12,548 nucleotides of DNA from Hemicentrotus pulcherrimus (GCA_003118195.1 BEXV01000741.1:88336-100883), one strand, 5' to 3'. Shown: positions 1 to 10,966, counted from the stretch's first letter. Program-made: numbers and translations. The notes: a model not told the origin generated them from the sequence alone.

Positions 1-298
1 CCCACCCCCATCCCACCGCCCCCTCCGTCGAGGAAATGTCATATTCATCTGATTTCCCCCGAACCCCTCCCACACTCTTCCTTGTACAGCGTGATTAGAT
101 TTGGGAATAGGAACGGACCTATTACACATGGTTATACGACGTCCTCATGATTAAGATAATGAGAAAATCACACATAATTTTGTTGGCAAATTTATGGAAT
201 TGGCTACGCAATTATATTTCTAAGTGCTCATTTGAAATAGATTAAACTTCAATTCACTGCAAAATAATAGATTGCATTTCCTTCGTCAGATTCAATTT
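1..298 (-). other. 3' UTR / downstream flank of the VWC-domain gene
   Basis: Sequence just downstream of the stop codon on the minus strand, so probably 3' UTR at least in part. I see no canonical AATAAA or ATTAAA on the minus strand here, so the polyadenylation site is probably beyond the window. Positions 1-30 are C-rich on the + strand (G-rich in the transcript). No other gene is supported. Confidence 0.5.
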
Positions 299-771
299 CT
301 AACATTTCTTACGTTTGCATCTGGGTGCTGGTGTACATCCCGTAAGGGCATTGTCATCTGGATATCCCGCGAAGTAGAAGGGCACATATGCTCTGTTGGA
401 GTGCCCAGGGTTGGTAGCCTGCTCGAAGCGGACACAGATGAATTTCATCTCATCGCAGGACATCCTGCGCGCGTCCAGGTTATACGGGATATTCCTCAGC
501 TTGGGGAACTTCTTGCCCTTCCGGTGTCTCTGCGACCTTTGTTCAGCGGTGAGGACGTTATTGGCAACGCTGTAGGCGAATCCTTCCCCATTGGGGTTCC
601 GGCTTGTCCAGATGGTCATGTTCCAGAGGTCCTCCCCTTGGACACCCGTTGTCAAGTCAGTCTCGTGGAAGTTGACGGAGACATTGAGCAGCATGCGGTT
701 CTTCTTACCGGACATGAGCTTGGGAGTCGATGTCACCCTGGCAACGGGAAGGACCTCGCTGACATTCACGA
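299..771 (-). CDS. Exon 3: unrecognised cysteine-containing C-terminal domain and stop
   Basis: Terminal coding exon, residues 115-271, entered in phase 1 through the acceptor TACTCTTTGCAG ending at 772, with a long upstream pyrimidine tract and a possible CTAAT branch site (plus-strand ATTAG at 845-849). I do not recognise a named family. Visible features are sequons at Asn117 (NVS), Asn144 (NVS) and Asn165 (NMT); WNMTIW at 164-169; a strongly basic run, RSQRHRKGKKFPK (193-205), of the sort that can bind heparin/heparan sulfate; a cysteine pair in CDEMKFIC (220-227); and a tail with Cys260, 266 and 271 ending in CKRKKC. Five cysteines leave at least one unpaired within this region, so an intermolecular disulfide is possible. 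The globular, mixed composition and the clean stop at 301-299 argue for real protein. The open frame upstream of 771 is intronic pyrimidine tract. Function is unknown; extracellular-matrix or growth-factor binding would be a guess. Confidence 0.85.
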
Positions 772-1093
772 CTGCAAAGAGTACGGAAGGAACGGAGAAG
801 GGCAAGAGACAAGCGGGAAAAGATAGAAAGAGAGAAAGAAGAAAATTAGAAAGAGAGAAATAAAGAAGTAGAGCCCGGGTGTAGAGATAAAATTGTAAGT
901 CAACGACATGAAAATGCCCATCCACTTTGCTCTTTTTTTTTAATTCTTAAAATCTTTGCTATACTTAAAATCTATAGACACACTCTCCTATTTAGAATCC
1001 TTCATTGATTCTTTTATTTGCCTTCATCATACCGGCTCATAAAGTCGCATCAAAGGAATATACTTTATATATTTTAACGCAAAAGACAGCGCT

Positions 1094-1114
1094 AGAGAGA
1101 GAGAGAGAGAGAGA
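1094..1114. repeat. (AG)n microsatellite
   Basis: A run of about ten AG dinucleotides inside intron 2. In the gene's sense strand it reads (CT)n. Confidence 0.9.
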
Positions 1115-3021
1115 CTGAGGGGCGGTGGTAATAATGGGCAACGTGGAAGCACCACTAGATGCTGTCCTTCTGACTATTTATATGAATTCTAAATTACCAC
1201 AATTTCTGCAGTCTATTGTATATAGTGTATCATATATATTGTATGTCATTTAACATATTCATATTAATTTCCATGAATTCCAAATTCCCTCACTTTTCCC
1301 CCGATCGTACTGCGATTGGTATTGATTATCCACAGCGCACTTAAGAAACTGTTACTTCGGCTTGATATGACAGAATCCTAGGATAGAATCAGGTTTTAGA
1401 AAGATTAGGTTTGCTTTTATTTCTTTTCACTGACTTTTATTGCGGAGGTTGAGCTCAATTCCACTAACCTGCACTAAATGGCTCAAAATGTCATATTGAT
1501 GGCGTATACATGCAGGGCTGTACATTCTAAATTATAAATTCACCAACTCTCAACAAATCTAAAAAAGCAGGATGACTGTATTACAACCATGCCTTCCATT
1601 TCGACAAGAGATATACCCGAGGGCAGGAGAAGTGTGACGTAAGGTATCCACTATTATGTTCACATCACGTCACATTGTTATTAGGCCCAACTCTCGAAGG
1701 AGGTTAGAATTAGGTTTATTTTTTTATTGTTGGTTTGTTTCCGAAGATTCCTGTAATGGCTTTCACTGCTTGGAAAAACCATTTGCACGATACCTATTTT
1801 TGAAAGATTTCCCCTTTTTTAAATTAGGTTACGCCAAAATCCTCATTTCTTTGAACCCTTGATCGCTATATATGTAGAACGGACTCAATAATCATTTCGT
1901 ATGTAGGGGTTTATCTTGTCACTTAAAACACCTCTGCCTATATTTCACAAAGATCAAGATCCTAAAAATATTTTGATGATAAGAATTGATACGGGTAAAT
2001 TAATTGAATAGTTCTACGAAAGTAAAGTCTTCTAAAGGAAAAAATTACGTGCGCACTGTTTTCGATCTCCTTAATGATTATGAGTAATGTGTTGCAAAGA
2101 AGCAGGAGATATAGTTCTTATTCTTCCAGTTGAAAATTATGCGGGTATTCTATTATCTTGACGAGACGACAGCAACCGAAGTAAAATAAAGAAGATGCTC
2201 GATATAATTAGTATGCTCTAAAAATTGTGATATACTGTTTTTTATCATAGGGGTTGGTCTCTAATCGATTGAAATAAATATTGTAAAGTTTTTAAAAGTA
2301 ATGCCATTTATCGAACAGACATTTCATTGAAATTATTATTAATGAAACGTAATGTTTACCTGAGGTTGAATTCACAATAGTTCAACATTGTAAAATCCTC
2401 ACTTCTAACTGCATGCGGAAAATGCTCAAAAGACCTTCCCTTGTTAGAAGTAACTAGCACAACACGGCATAGGCCTATTTCTTTTCATTTGTTTTCATTG
2501 AATGTTCCAGGGACGAAGACATACACGAGTAATGACTCAGGACAGACATGTGTACAATAACATCATGTTTAACGTCCAATTTATTCGAATATTGTGATTG
2601 AAATAGAGTCTGTTTTTAATTGTCCTTGCCAGCTAGATAAGTGACATGTATTAAGTCATTAATGATAGTCTTCAGGAAAACATAATGCTAATTATAGCGT
2701 AAAAGGAAATATAGGATTACCTGGGAAAGTCTAACGCAAAATTATGCTATTTTCATTTCAAGGTATATAAAAATTGTATGCACCCTCAGATTTGCAGACA
2801 ATGAGGCTGATACATGTTTTAGCCAAAATCATAATCCTACGCAAAATTGTAACTTTAAATCTTTGGTATATGTTTGTATCATTTTTATTTACATTTCATT
2901 CTACGATATGTTAATGCAGTGCTCAAAAGAAATTTGTAGTAACTTAAATAAAAGTATATTCTGACACTCTGATGACACACTTTATCAAAATATTTTACTG
3001 AAAAAGTCAAACTAAACACCC

Positions 3022-3156
3022 TAAAGGAGTTGGGTAAAAACTAGAACATGCATGTGTCGTAGATAAAGTTTACTAAATGCTAAGTTAAATTTTACTCATC
3101 AAACATGCATGTTCCTTTATACTCATTGTGGGTTAAACTTTACCCAACTCTTTACT
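3022..3156. repeat. Foldback (MITE-like) element, about 135 bp
   Basis: Outer arms share GAGTTGGGTAAA (3027-3038) with its exact reverse complement at 3139-3150, and the flanking TAAAG pairs with CTTTA apart from one extra base. An inner pair, GAACATGCATGT (3044-3055), matches the reverse complement at 3103-3114 exactly. The right half also holds two similar direct copies of GTTAAA-YTTTACYCA (about 3084-3099 and 3132-3148). This composite palindrome with no coding capacity suits a small non-autonomous DNA element. No clear target-site duplication was found. Confidence 0.6.
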
Positions 3157-3588
3157 AATAAAGTGAAGTTCCAGAAATACCAGAAAATTAAATGTAAACT
3201 GACCAAAAGAAACGATTTGCATTTTGAGATTAATACAGATATCAAGGCAACGTATCTGAAACAGGGAACTAAAAAAACGACATAAATTTCCTAGCATCAA
3301 TAACGATCTTCTAAATTCTAACTATTTCTTTCATGTATATTTCTCCAAAACGACATTTTCTGTCAATGCAGAAACAAAAAGTGCGTCAGCGGGAAATCCT
3401 CAAATTTACCTTGAAGAATTATATTTGTATGAATATATTTGTAATCTATGAGATAAATGTCACATCATTTTCGAATTCCAGCTGACTTTGTTTGAGATCT
3501 TGAGACAGTCAGGAAACTCGAAGGGAAATATGAATCATCTTTTTACTTAAAGTTTGACGATTTTTTTTTCTTTTGCCAAAACTTTGTT

Positions 3589-3666
3589 ATGTTCATTGGT
3601 GGTTTTCTTGGCATTTTGGCAATCCCTCGCTGCTGCCAAAATGTCAGCAAAATAGCTGATGCTTAT
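3589..3666 (+). other. Long imperfect hairpin, pre-miRNA-like in size
   Basis: Arms 3589-3621 and 3634-3666 surround a 12-nt loop. Of 33 stem positions, 22 are Watson-Crick, 7 are G-U when read as + strand RNA, and 4 are mismatched (3592/3663, 3593/3662, 3601/3654, 3607/3648). The ten pairs next to the loop are perfect. In minus-strand RNA the seven G-U pairs would be C-A mismatches, so only the + strand folds well, antisense to the host gene. It may be a small RNA precursor, a decayed inverted repeat, or chance. I do not recognise a known mature miRNA in either arm. Confidence 0.4.
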
Positions 3667-5071
3667 CTCAGGTTGGACGCTTCCGTTTGCATGTCAAGAT
3701 GGTTGGAGGTTCTTTGCCATCCATGACACCAAACTTGTCTGCATGTTAAAGAGAAAGTGAATCAAGTTCTGGGAAAGAGGGGGGGGGGACTTCAGTTTTC
3801 ATTGTTTTATGTTAGTGTGGAAGATTATCATGAATAAATTTCCTCTGAATGGGGCAGCTCTTCAAATGCCCTTACATTACAATCTGACAAGAAATAGATG
3901 CAATTTGTGGACTTTGGACCAAACTCTCATGCCGCATGTTTACGTGGTCCCATATATACATCTCTGTGTACAGTGTATGTGAATTTCATCAAGACTGAAT
4001 CAATCTATTATCACTTTGATGAATTCAAAACCTTTTAGTTAACATGAATTGTTATGTGCTATCAATCTATTCCAGTCGCTTCCACAGCGTTCCACTACGA
4101 AATCGCATGCCCAGAACTCTAATTCAGCTTTAAGAGGGAACTTAGATCTGTAATTTTGTTGGAAAGGCGAAGAAATCGAGTCGTCGTTTCCAAAAATCTG
4201 ACAAAAAAGATTATCACTGTACATATCAAAGAACATAAAAGGAATTAAAGCGACCATCTGTATGTCATATGAAGATCAAGGGCGTTATCAAACCTATCAA
4301 AAACAGACGTTTCCCACGAATTTAGAGACACTGTTAATCTAAGAATAATGATAACTTGGAGGCTGACCAAGCGCAGGATACTAGATGCTATCCATCAAGA
4401 ACGAAAAATAAAATAATTACAACTTTATCATACACATGCATGATAGAGAATTGACATGCTTTTAACATGTACATAGAAATATTAGCAGAATCAATGACAT
4501 GAGTGATTGTCTCGGGGAAAAAATATTAATCATTCAGCAAAAATATGTGTTGGAATCATTAGATATTTGTCTAATGTAAGTGAATATTATTATTTTATTA
4601 AGGTAAATCCTTAAAGACTTATTCGAATTTTCCCGTTCCCCACGGTCTTTGAGACTGTCTAACTCCATATGAATGATGATAAGATCATATTTTGTTTTTA
4701 TTGGTCAAAATCGTTTCCTTTGAACAAAGCTTGTAGGGGTGGCCCAGCGTTGGAAAGCCTTGTTGCGTGCGATGTCGGATTTTCTGTATTTTGTTAATCA
4801 TGCTACCCTTGTTAGTCATACAAAAGATAGACATGATATGAGAGAGGTTCGGGTGGGATAGGATGGGGAGATGGGGGGGGGGTGAGAAAGAGATGTCCGG
4901 ACTGGTGTTCCATAGATGACTATATTAAAAGTGAACATTTCCGGGGTTCTCAATGTGTCTTTGATTATGCAGGCAAAACAGGTTTATTATTACCACAAAA
5001 AAAATGGGATTAAGGGCCTAGCTATGGCACACGCACACAAAAACGCTCACAGTGGTATACACAACTGTCTC

Positions 5072-5122
5072 ATCCCTGCCCCCTCTCCCTCACCCTCCCT
5101 CACCCTCCCCCCTCTCTCCCCC

Positions 5123-5173
<51 letters not shown>

Positions 5174-5300
5174 GCCTGTATCTCCCTCCCTCACTCATTT
5201 GTACTCGTTCTCTCCGCACCTGACACATCTCTCTCTTCCTCACTCTCACTTTCTCTCTGCCATCGCTTTTAGCTCTGTACTCGCTCTGTACTTTTTATGC
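5072..5300. repeat. CT-rich low-complexity block with (CT)n core
   Basis: Pyrimidine-rich on the + strand, with an uninterrupted (CT)n core at 5132-5169 and CCCTC-type stretches around it. In the minus-strand transcript it is GA-rich, within intron 2. Confidence 0.9.
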
Positions 5301-5342
5301 TTCACTTTCCCTTTTCATTTCTCCACCTCCTCCCCATATAAA

Positions 5343-5443
<101 letters not shown>

Positions 5444-5595
5444 CTATGTAAGGAATAGTTGATACCAATTTATCTACCAATATTTGTATCTAATATTATT
5501 ATTATTATCATTATTAATATTCTTCTTATCAATATTAGACCTATCATAATTATTATAATTGTTATTTCTGTTGTTTTCATAATCATGAAACTTAC

Positions 5596-5820
5596 TGTAG
5601 GGACACATCGGGCAGCATTCGCCCGGAGGGTGTATCTCATTGTCACAGGTGGTGGGTGGGCAGCCCAGGATCACACATTCTATAGTAGCGTTGGCACAGG
5701 TACAGGTGCTACAATCGTTCACCTCCCAACTCTCTCCGTGAGAGTAGGGGATTCCCCGGTAGACGCAGGGTAGGAGGTACATGTTCTCCGAGCTGATGAA
5801 ACTAACACTGGAATATTCCT
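5596..5820 (-). CDS. Exon 2: complete von Willebrand factor C (VWC) module
   Basis: A 225-nt symmetric class 1-1 exon encoding residues 40-115. It carries all ten cysteines of a VWC (chordin-type CR) module: Cys58, 76, 79, 81, 88, 93, 98, 108, 109 and 112. They include the diagnostic CxxCxC (76-81) and CCxxC (108-112) motifs, and the usual aromatic/Gly spacing GIPYSHGESWEVNDC lies between the first and second cysteines. There is an N-glycosylation sequon inside the module at Asn83 (NAT). The acceptor at 5821 follows a pyrimidine-rich stretch ending in TATATATCCAG; nearby AGs at 5808 and 5793 would break the phase. The donor is A/GTAAGT, close to consensus. Starting and ending in phase 1 is typical of shuffled extracellular modules. 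The open frame continues upstream into the intronic pyrimidine tract, but that part (Ser/Phe/Leu-rich low complexity) is not protein. VWC identity is secure; ligand specificity cannot be read from one module. Confidence 0.92.
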
Positions 5821-5863
5821 CTGGATATATAAGCGGATGAGATGACGGTGTAAGGGAAGAGGC

Positions 5864-6300
5864 GAGAGAAGCAAAAAGGTGAAAGAGAGAAAGTGACAAG
5901 GAGGAAAGAGCAATATAAAAAAAAAAAGAGAAGAAGAAGGAGATAAGGAGATGAACAAGGACAAGAAGAAGAAAAAAGAAAAAGAGGAAGAATAATAAGA
6001 AAAAAAAAGAAGAGGTAGAAGAAGGAAAAGAGGTAGTGGAAGGCGAAGGAGCAGAAAAAAGAAAAAAAGAAAAATGAAGAAGAACAACAACAGGAAAGAA
6101 TAGGAGAGTGGACAGGAAAAAGCAGAAGAACAAGAAGAACAAGAACAAGGAGAAGAGGAAAGGGTGGAAGGAGAGAGAGAAGAAGAAGGAGAGGGAATAG
6201 AAGGAATAGGAGGGGAAGGAGGAAAATGTACAGAGGAAGAAGAAGAAGATGAAGAAGAATGGAGAAGAGGGGAGAGGAAGCAGAAAGAAAAGAATGAGAA
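5864..6300. repeat. Polypurine/polypyrimidine tract, about 440 bp
   Basis: Overwhelmingly A and G on the + strand, built from irregular GAA, GGA and GAAGAA units with few pyrimidines; thinner purine-rich sequence continues to about 6412. In the transcript it is a long C/U-rich stretch ending about 40 nt before the exon 2 acceptor, so it extends the polypyrimidine tract. It accounts for several long but meaningless low-complexity open frames on both strands. Confidence 0.9.
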
Positions 6301-6609
6301 ATCGGTGGTGACGTTGATAAAGGAGAAGAGAAGTAGGGGGGGGGGAGATAAAATGAAGACCGTAAGAATTTGAAGAATATAAAGATGAGAGGGGGTGAAA
6401 GAGAAGATGACAATATATTTGTTATAATGTTGTTAGAAGTGCGAGAAGAGAAGACGAGAGATTATGTATGTGATAAATAAAGATACAGGAATGACAGAGA
6501 ACATTCAAGTTATGACGAGAGGGGAAAGAATTTCATAATCGGGACCAAGATAGATGAATAGAAATTGGTAAAGAAACGGGAAGGGGAGAGAGAGGAAAGG
6601 AGGGAGAAG

Positions 6610-6614
<5 letters not shown>

Positions 6615-6644
<30 letters not shown>
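6615..6644. repeat. (AG)n microsatellite
   Basis: Thirty bases of uninterrupted AG repeat followed by a short G run, within a wider purine-rich area (about 6570-6650). It reads (CT)n in the gene's sense strand. Confidence 0.92.
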
Positions 6645-6649
<5 letters not shown>

Positions 6650-9600
6650 CGGGCGTGGATGGTATGACGCAGATGGAATGCACAAAGGACAAAATGAAAA
6701 GTTAAAAAATATCATTATTTGTTGCAATGTACATGAAGATTAATTACATTAACGAGCAATGCAAGTAAACAATTGCGAAAATGATCATACTCTGCGCATG
6801 AAATTAATAATATTAATTTTGATGAAGATTTTAGGAGCATAAGATGATGAATGGAGAACGCAACCATGCTAACAATATTGCTCAGATAATACGAATATGG
6901 CATCGTTAGATGTATAGTGATAAAGTTAAAGATGGCGTAATTATGATGTAAATTATTGTGCATAGAAAAATTACAATCACTTATAGAAATCAGTAGAATG
7001 GTTGCTTATTAAAGTGACTCGGTATCATTGTTGAAGGTCAGTGATAAAATGCGTTATTTTTGTATGAAATGCTACTTATTATATTCCTTCTACTTAACTT
7101 TCCCTCTAACATGCACAAAATCCTGAAGAAAAAAATCTCAGACCACAAAGATAGTTATGGTTTTCTCTAAAGGCGTCATTATGCGACACCCTCCAACAGT
7201 GAATTTCCCCAACCATTTTTTTAATTTTCCCAACCGTTTTTCCATGAAAATAAAACAGGCTTTTAAAAATCTTTAAACATTCAAAATTTCTGGATTGGTA
7301 TACAAAGCCAATTCATTGCTTTTTGAAGATTTACATTCACCTAAAATGTAATTGAATTGTAATAATATAGTTGGGAGAATTGAGGAATCGATCAGATCAG
7401 TTTTTCCCAATTTTTATCATTAATAATGGTCTGTTTTTCACTTTTACTTGCAGGTTATCTTTACTCATACATCTAGTATCGAAGTACCTTAGCACTATTT
7501 TCTCTCATCTGAACAATGTTACCAAGTCCTTTTAACAAGCATTTATGCTTTCTTAGCAGTCAGGTAAAATAACCACCACTAAAGGAGAATTTGATTAGTC
7601 TAAAGAAGAAAAGACCGACATGCGATAGAGTTAGTGAATATGAAAGGTTTTCCTGTTGGATTGCCTTTTGCATTATTAAATTCAAATTTGAATTCAAAAT
7701 AATTCAAAATCCATGAAGGAGTTAAAATGAAAGCAATGATTGCTAAGAGGGTTTCAATGCTGATGGTATGCTCTATTCACGCGATAGTTAAAGTACAATA
7801 AATTGTTTTCTTGACTAATGCAGGCTATAAAGTACAAATATCCCCAAGATCAAAAATGCAATACACAAGAATATTGGAATTAAAAAAATTATCATTAGAC
7901 GCTTTTGAATAAGATTCCCTAAAGGATGTCTAAGTCTAGACGTATTTAAAATGCTATGATCTCGATCTCATATCATGATTATAACGAAACAGCTTTTCCA
8001 TTTTGCTCACTTTCTATAGTTGGCCACGGGAAGGATGTGATGAAATAATTTAATGATTCACAAATTTGATAACTGTGTCCATTGAGAATTTTCCAAAAAA
8101 AGTCTTACCGGCTGTACGTTATGAGAACATGTAATTGAAACCTGATTTATCATTGGAAAAAAAAATCTTATCTGAGACGAAATTATCGCCACTCCAGGGA
8201 GTATGTATCATACTTTATGCGTCTTTGATAATAAGGGCTTAAAGACTGAGGAGCAAGAGAGTTGACTGAGGTGTAATTGGAAGATTAATGACATGATTAT
8301 CATTCAGTTGCAGGAAACGGTCAAATTAAAACATTGTCACTTAAAGTAAACCAGATGTAATGATACCGAATGCATATCCGACGCATATTCAGGTTTCAAG
8401 CAGTACTGAATGCATAATTTGTACAAAATAAACTTGTATTATAAAGAATATATGTGATAAGAATTTTATCAGCATTTCACAAACAGTAGAGAAATCTATT
8501 TCTATTATGAAAATATTCAGAAAAGAATATTTCAATGATATATTACATTCATCTGAGGAACTTGGTGTGATATTTATCGATATTATCATGGTTGTAGAAA
8601 TGCATTTTTTCCCAATCACTTGTATGGTATACATGATATAAGTTAAAACGACTTAACATCATGTACTATAAAATATAGGGAAATCTATTTCATCTCTCAC
8701 ACCATGCATTTGAAACATTCTTATTAGTTATAGTATAAATCATAATCTTACACTCCATAATTTCCTTATCATTTAAGGCCTAGGTAAAATCTTCTTCTTC
8801 TTTTCCCCAAAATGGTGATAAATCAATTGTTCTACCTAAAGAATTAAAGGTATTACAAAGTTTTGGGAAATTTTGAAAAATGGGTGAATAGTGATTCTTT
8901 TCAATTTTGATATGATTGGATGCCACTGTGGATGTATCAAAAGCACTAGAAATTTTAGACCCTAAAACACTTCTGCTTTCGAGAAAAAATGAATAAAAAT
9001 ATTTATCGGTGCTCCCGATAAATGTTGATAAATTTCAAAAAGCTCCTACGGCCGTACAATGGTAGATGCGACCATGAAAATCTCAGAATATGTAGTTGTG
9101 GTATATAATTTCCGAACGGGGATAGCTGATCGGTCGATTTTAGTCAATAAACATTGCTTTATAGCTTAATTAATATATTGACCTTGAGAGGGAGCTATTC
9201 AACATAAAGTGTTTATTATTTACAAATTCATAACTTTAGAGTCGATTTCGACCGCGACAACGATCACTGAATAATATAAGATCGCATATGCTTCGAATAT
9301 GTTCATTTGAACCAAATTCATGACCCCATACCAAAACTTTCTATTACATTTAATGGGAATGTTTTTTCCGTCTGTTTCAATCTTATGCGATGTCATAGTT
9401 AGACTGCCCACATTTTATACAAGAAAACATACCATGGAATGCAAATGCCACAATGATTCGGTAGACTGTACTATAGTGCATCATAGGTATTTTGCGACGT
9501 CATTACATTTCCGTCTTCAAAACCGTAAAGAGTGTGTAATCTTGACACGAAACGCGGTCATCTTTCAAATTAGACCAATTTCAAAATTATTTTCGATGGA

Positions 9601-10442
9601 CAAAAATAGTTTGATTTCGATTCCCATGGTAACGAGGTACCGGGGGCTACCATCAATCTCTTTCATTAAATCCTGTCTTGATGTGATCCAAACACGTCCG
9701 ATATGGTCCTCTAGGGAGAGATTTTCCATTTGTATTTACTTTAGATATCGCTTTGATCATCTTACATTTTTTTTTTTTTTCTAAAGTCATTTTGTGAAAT
9801 GAGAAGACATAGAAACCATTTCACTTTGATAATGTAACTACTAGATGCATGAGAATATTATATTTCCCATGGATATTCTTTCAAACACGGAGTATAACTA
9901 AACAGTAATAAAACATAAACATATAAACCAAAACTAATTACGACACCACATGCCGTAAAAATACACTTATTTTCAATTTGGTAATCGTAAAAAGTATTAT
10001 CAAAATATCAAAAGTACAAAATATGAAATTTCCTGCGAACTTGCTTAGTTATATTTAAATTAATTATATTTGAATAAATATTTTGTGTATTATTGATGTT
10101 CCATTGATTTGCTAAACTGTAAGCAAAATTATGTTATTGTTTGAATATTGAATAAACACCTCTAAGAGGCAAAGAGAAGAAGAAGAAAAATTATCAAAAT
10201 ATCAAGAATAAAGCTCGTCTTAATACACCTCGGACAGTCCTTTTTCACGTAACAAGTTTGTTTAAATCATATTCGTTTTACAAATTTACTAACGAGTGCG
10301 TAATCAAACAGATCCTATTACGATGTATTACCCACTTCCTATGCAGCCTTGGCACTTCAGAATCAACTATAATCAGCAATGAGGTTATCAAATAACTATA
10401 CTCGGTTTGCATTCAGTATGATTAGGAAACCTATTTAAGTTT

Positions 10443-10944
10443 TGAAGGGAAAGTCCAACCTGGTACTTAGTTGGTTTTAATATAAGCAACAAAAATAAGA
10501 TAAGCAAATTGGTGAAATTGAGCAATATCCTATCAAAAATAGAAAAACTTCGAACTTTTTGAGTTGGCATCCGTTAAACACAAATCAACAACACGGTGAC
10601 GGTTCTTGCGAGCTACTCTCCAATTTATCGTTACCAAAAATGTCATAATCTTTAATTTCTTAGTTATTGATGACGGGATATATTTGTTTCATACAGAGGT
10701 TGTATAGAACCATATTTAGGGCGAATGTATGATTAATGATTTTCTTAAGGGAAATATACATTTTGGAAGTTTTAAAGTACAGGGTGAAGGGGAGGGCAGC
10801 TTGCAAAATACGTCAGAAATGCCAATTTCTATTTAATTGATCGCACCTTCAAAGTTCATTACTTTGATATTTTTAATCGTTTTTTGCTCAAACTTTCTGC
10901 TTCTATTTAACCCAGATTAATTATCAGGGTGGGCTTTCCCTTTA
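10443..10944. mobile_element. Non-autonomous DNA transposon (TIR element), about 0.5 kb
   Basis: The left end (10443-10480) and the reverse complement of the right end (10944-10907) match at 28 of 38 positions, and at 22 of the first 27, around a core GAAGGGAAAGTCCA/AAAGGGAAAGCCCA. The interior is AT-rich with no transposase-like frame, so it would be a degenerate MITE-type copy. No clear target-site duplication flanks it, so the exact ends are uncertain. I cannot assign a superfamily. Confidence 0.5.
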
Positions 10945-10966
10945 ACATGTTTATAGGTATAATATA

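Noticed and set aside
272..826. 184-codon open frame on the + strand with a hydrophobic start
   Set aside because: It is the antisense shadow of exon 3. The minus strand has splice signals, a clean stop, sequons and a frame that joins to the VWC exon; the + frame has none of these.
4039..4257. 72-codon minus-strand open frame in intron 2
   Set aside because: Considered as an extra exon, but it has no recognisable domain and I saw no convincing acceptor/donor pair in phase 1. Its length is within chance expectation.
5719..6413. Long Phe/Leu/Ser-rich minus-strand open frames and a Glu/Gly-rich + strand frame
   Set aside because: They are products of the polypurine/polypyrimidine tract. Only the VWC part of one of them (5596-5820) is real coding sequence.
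7679..7694. 16-bp perfect palindrome AATTCAAATTTGAATT
   Set aside because: Made almost wholly of A and T in AT-rich intron sequence, so easily explained by chance, and no flanking structure was seen.
8389..8634. 81-codon minus-strand open frame in intron 1
   Set aside because: Ile/Phe/Ser-rich translation typical of AT-rich non-coding DNA, with no motif or splice support.
9767..9780. Poly-T run as the tail of a minus-strand retroposon
   Set aside because: The sequence to its right shows no SINE-like promoter boxes or target-site duplication that I can identify, only a short GTGAAATG/CATTTCAC stem (9794-9801 and 9817-9824).
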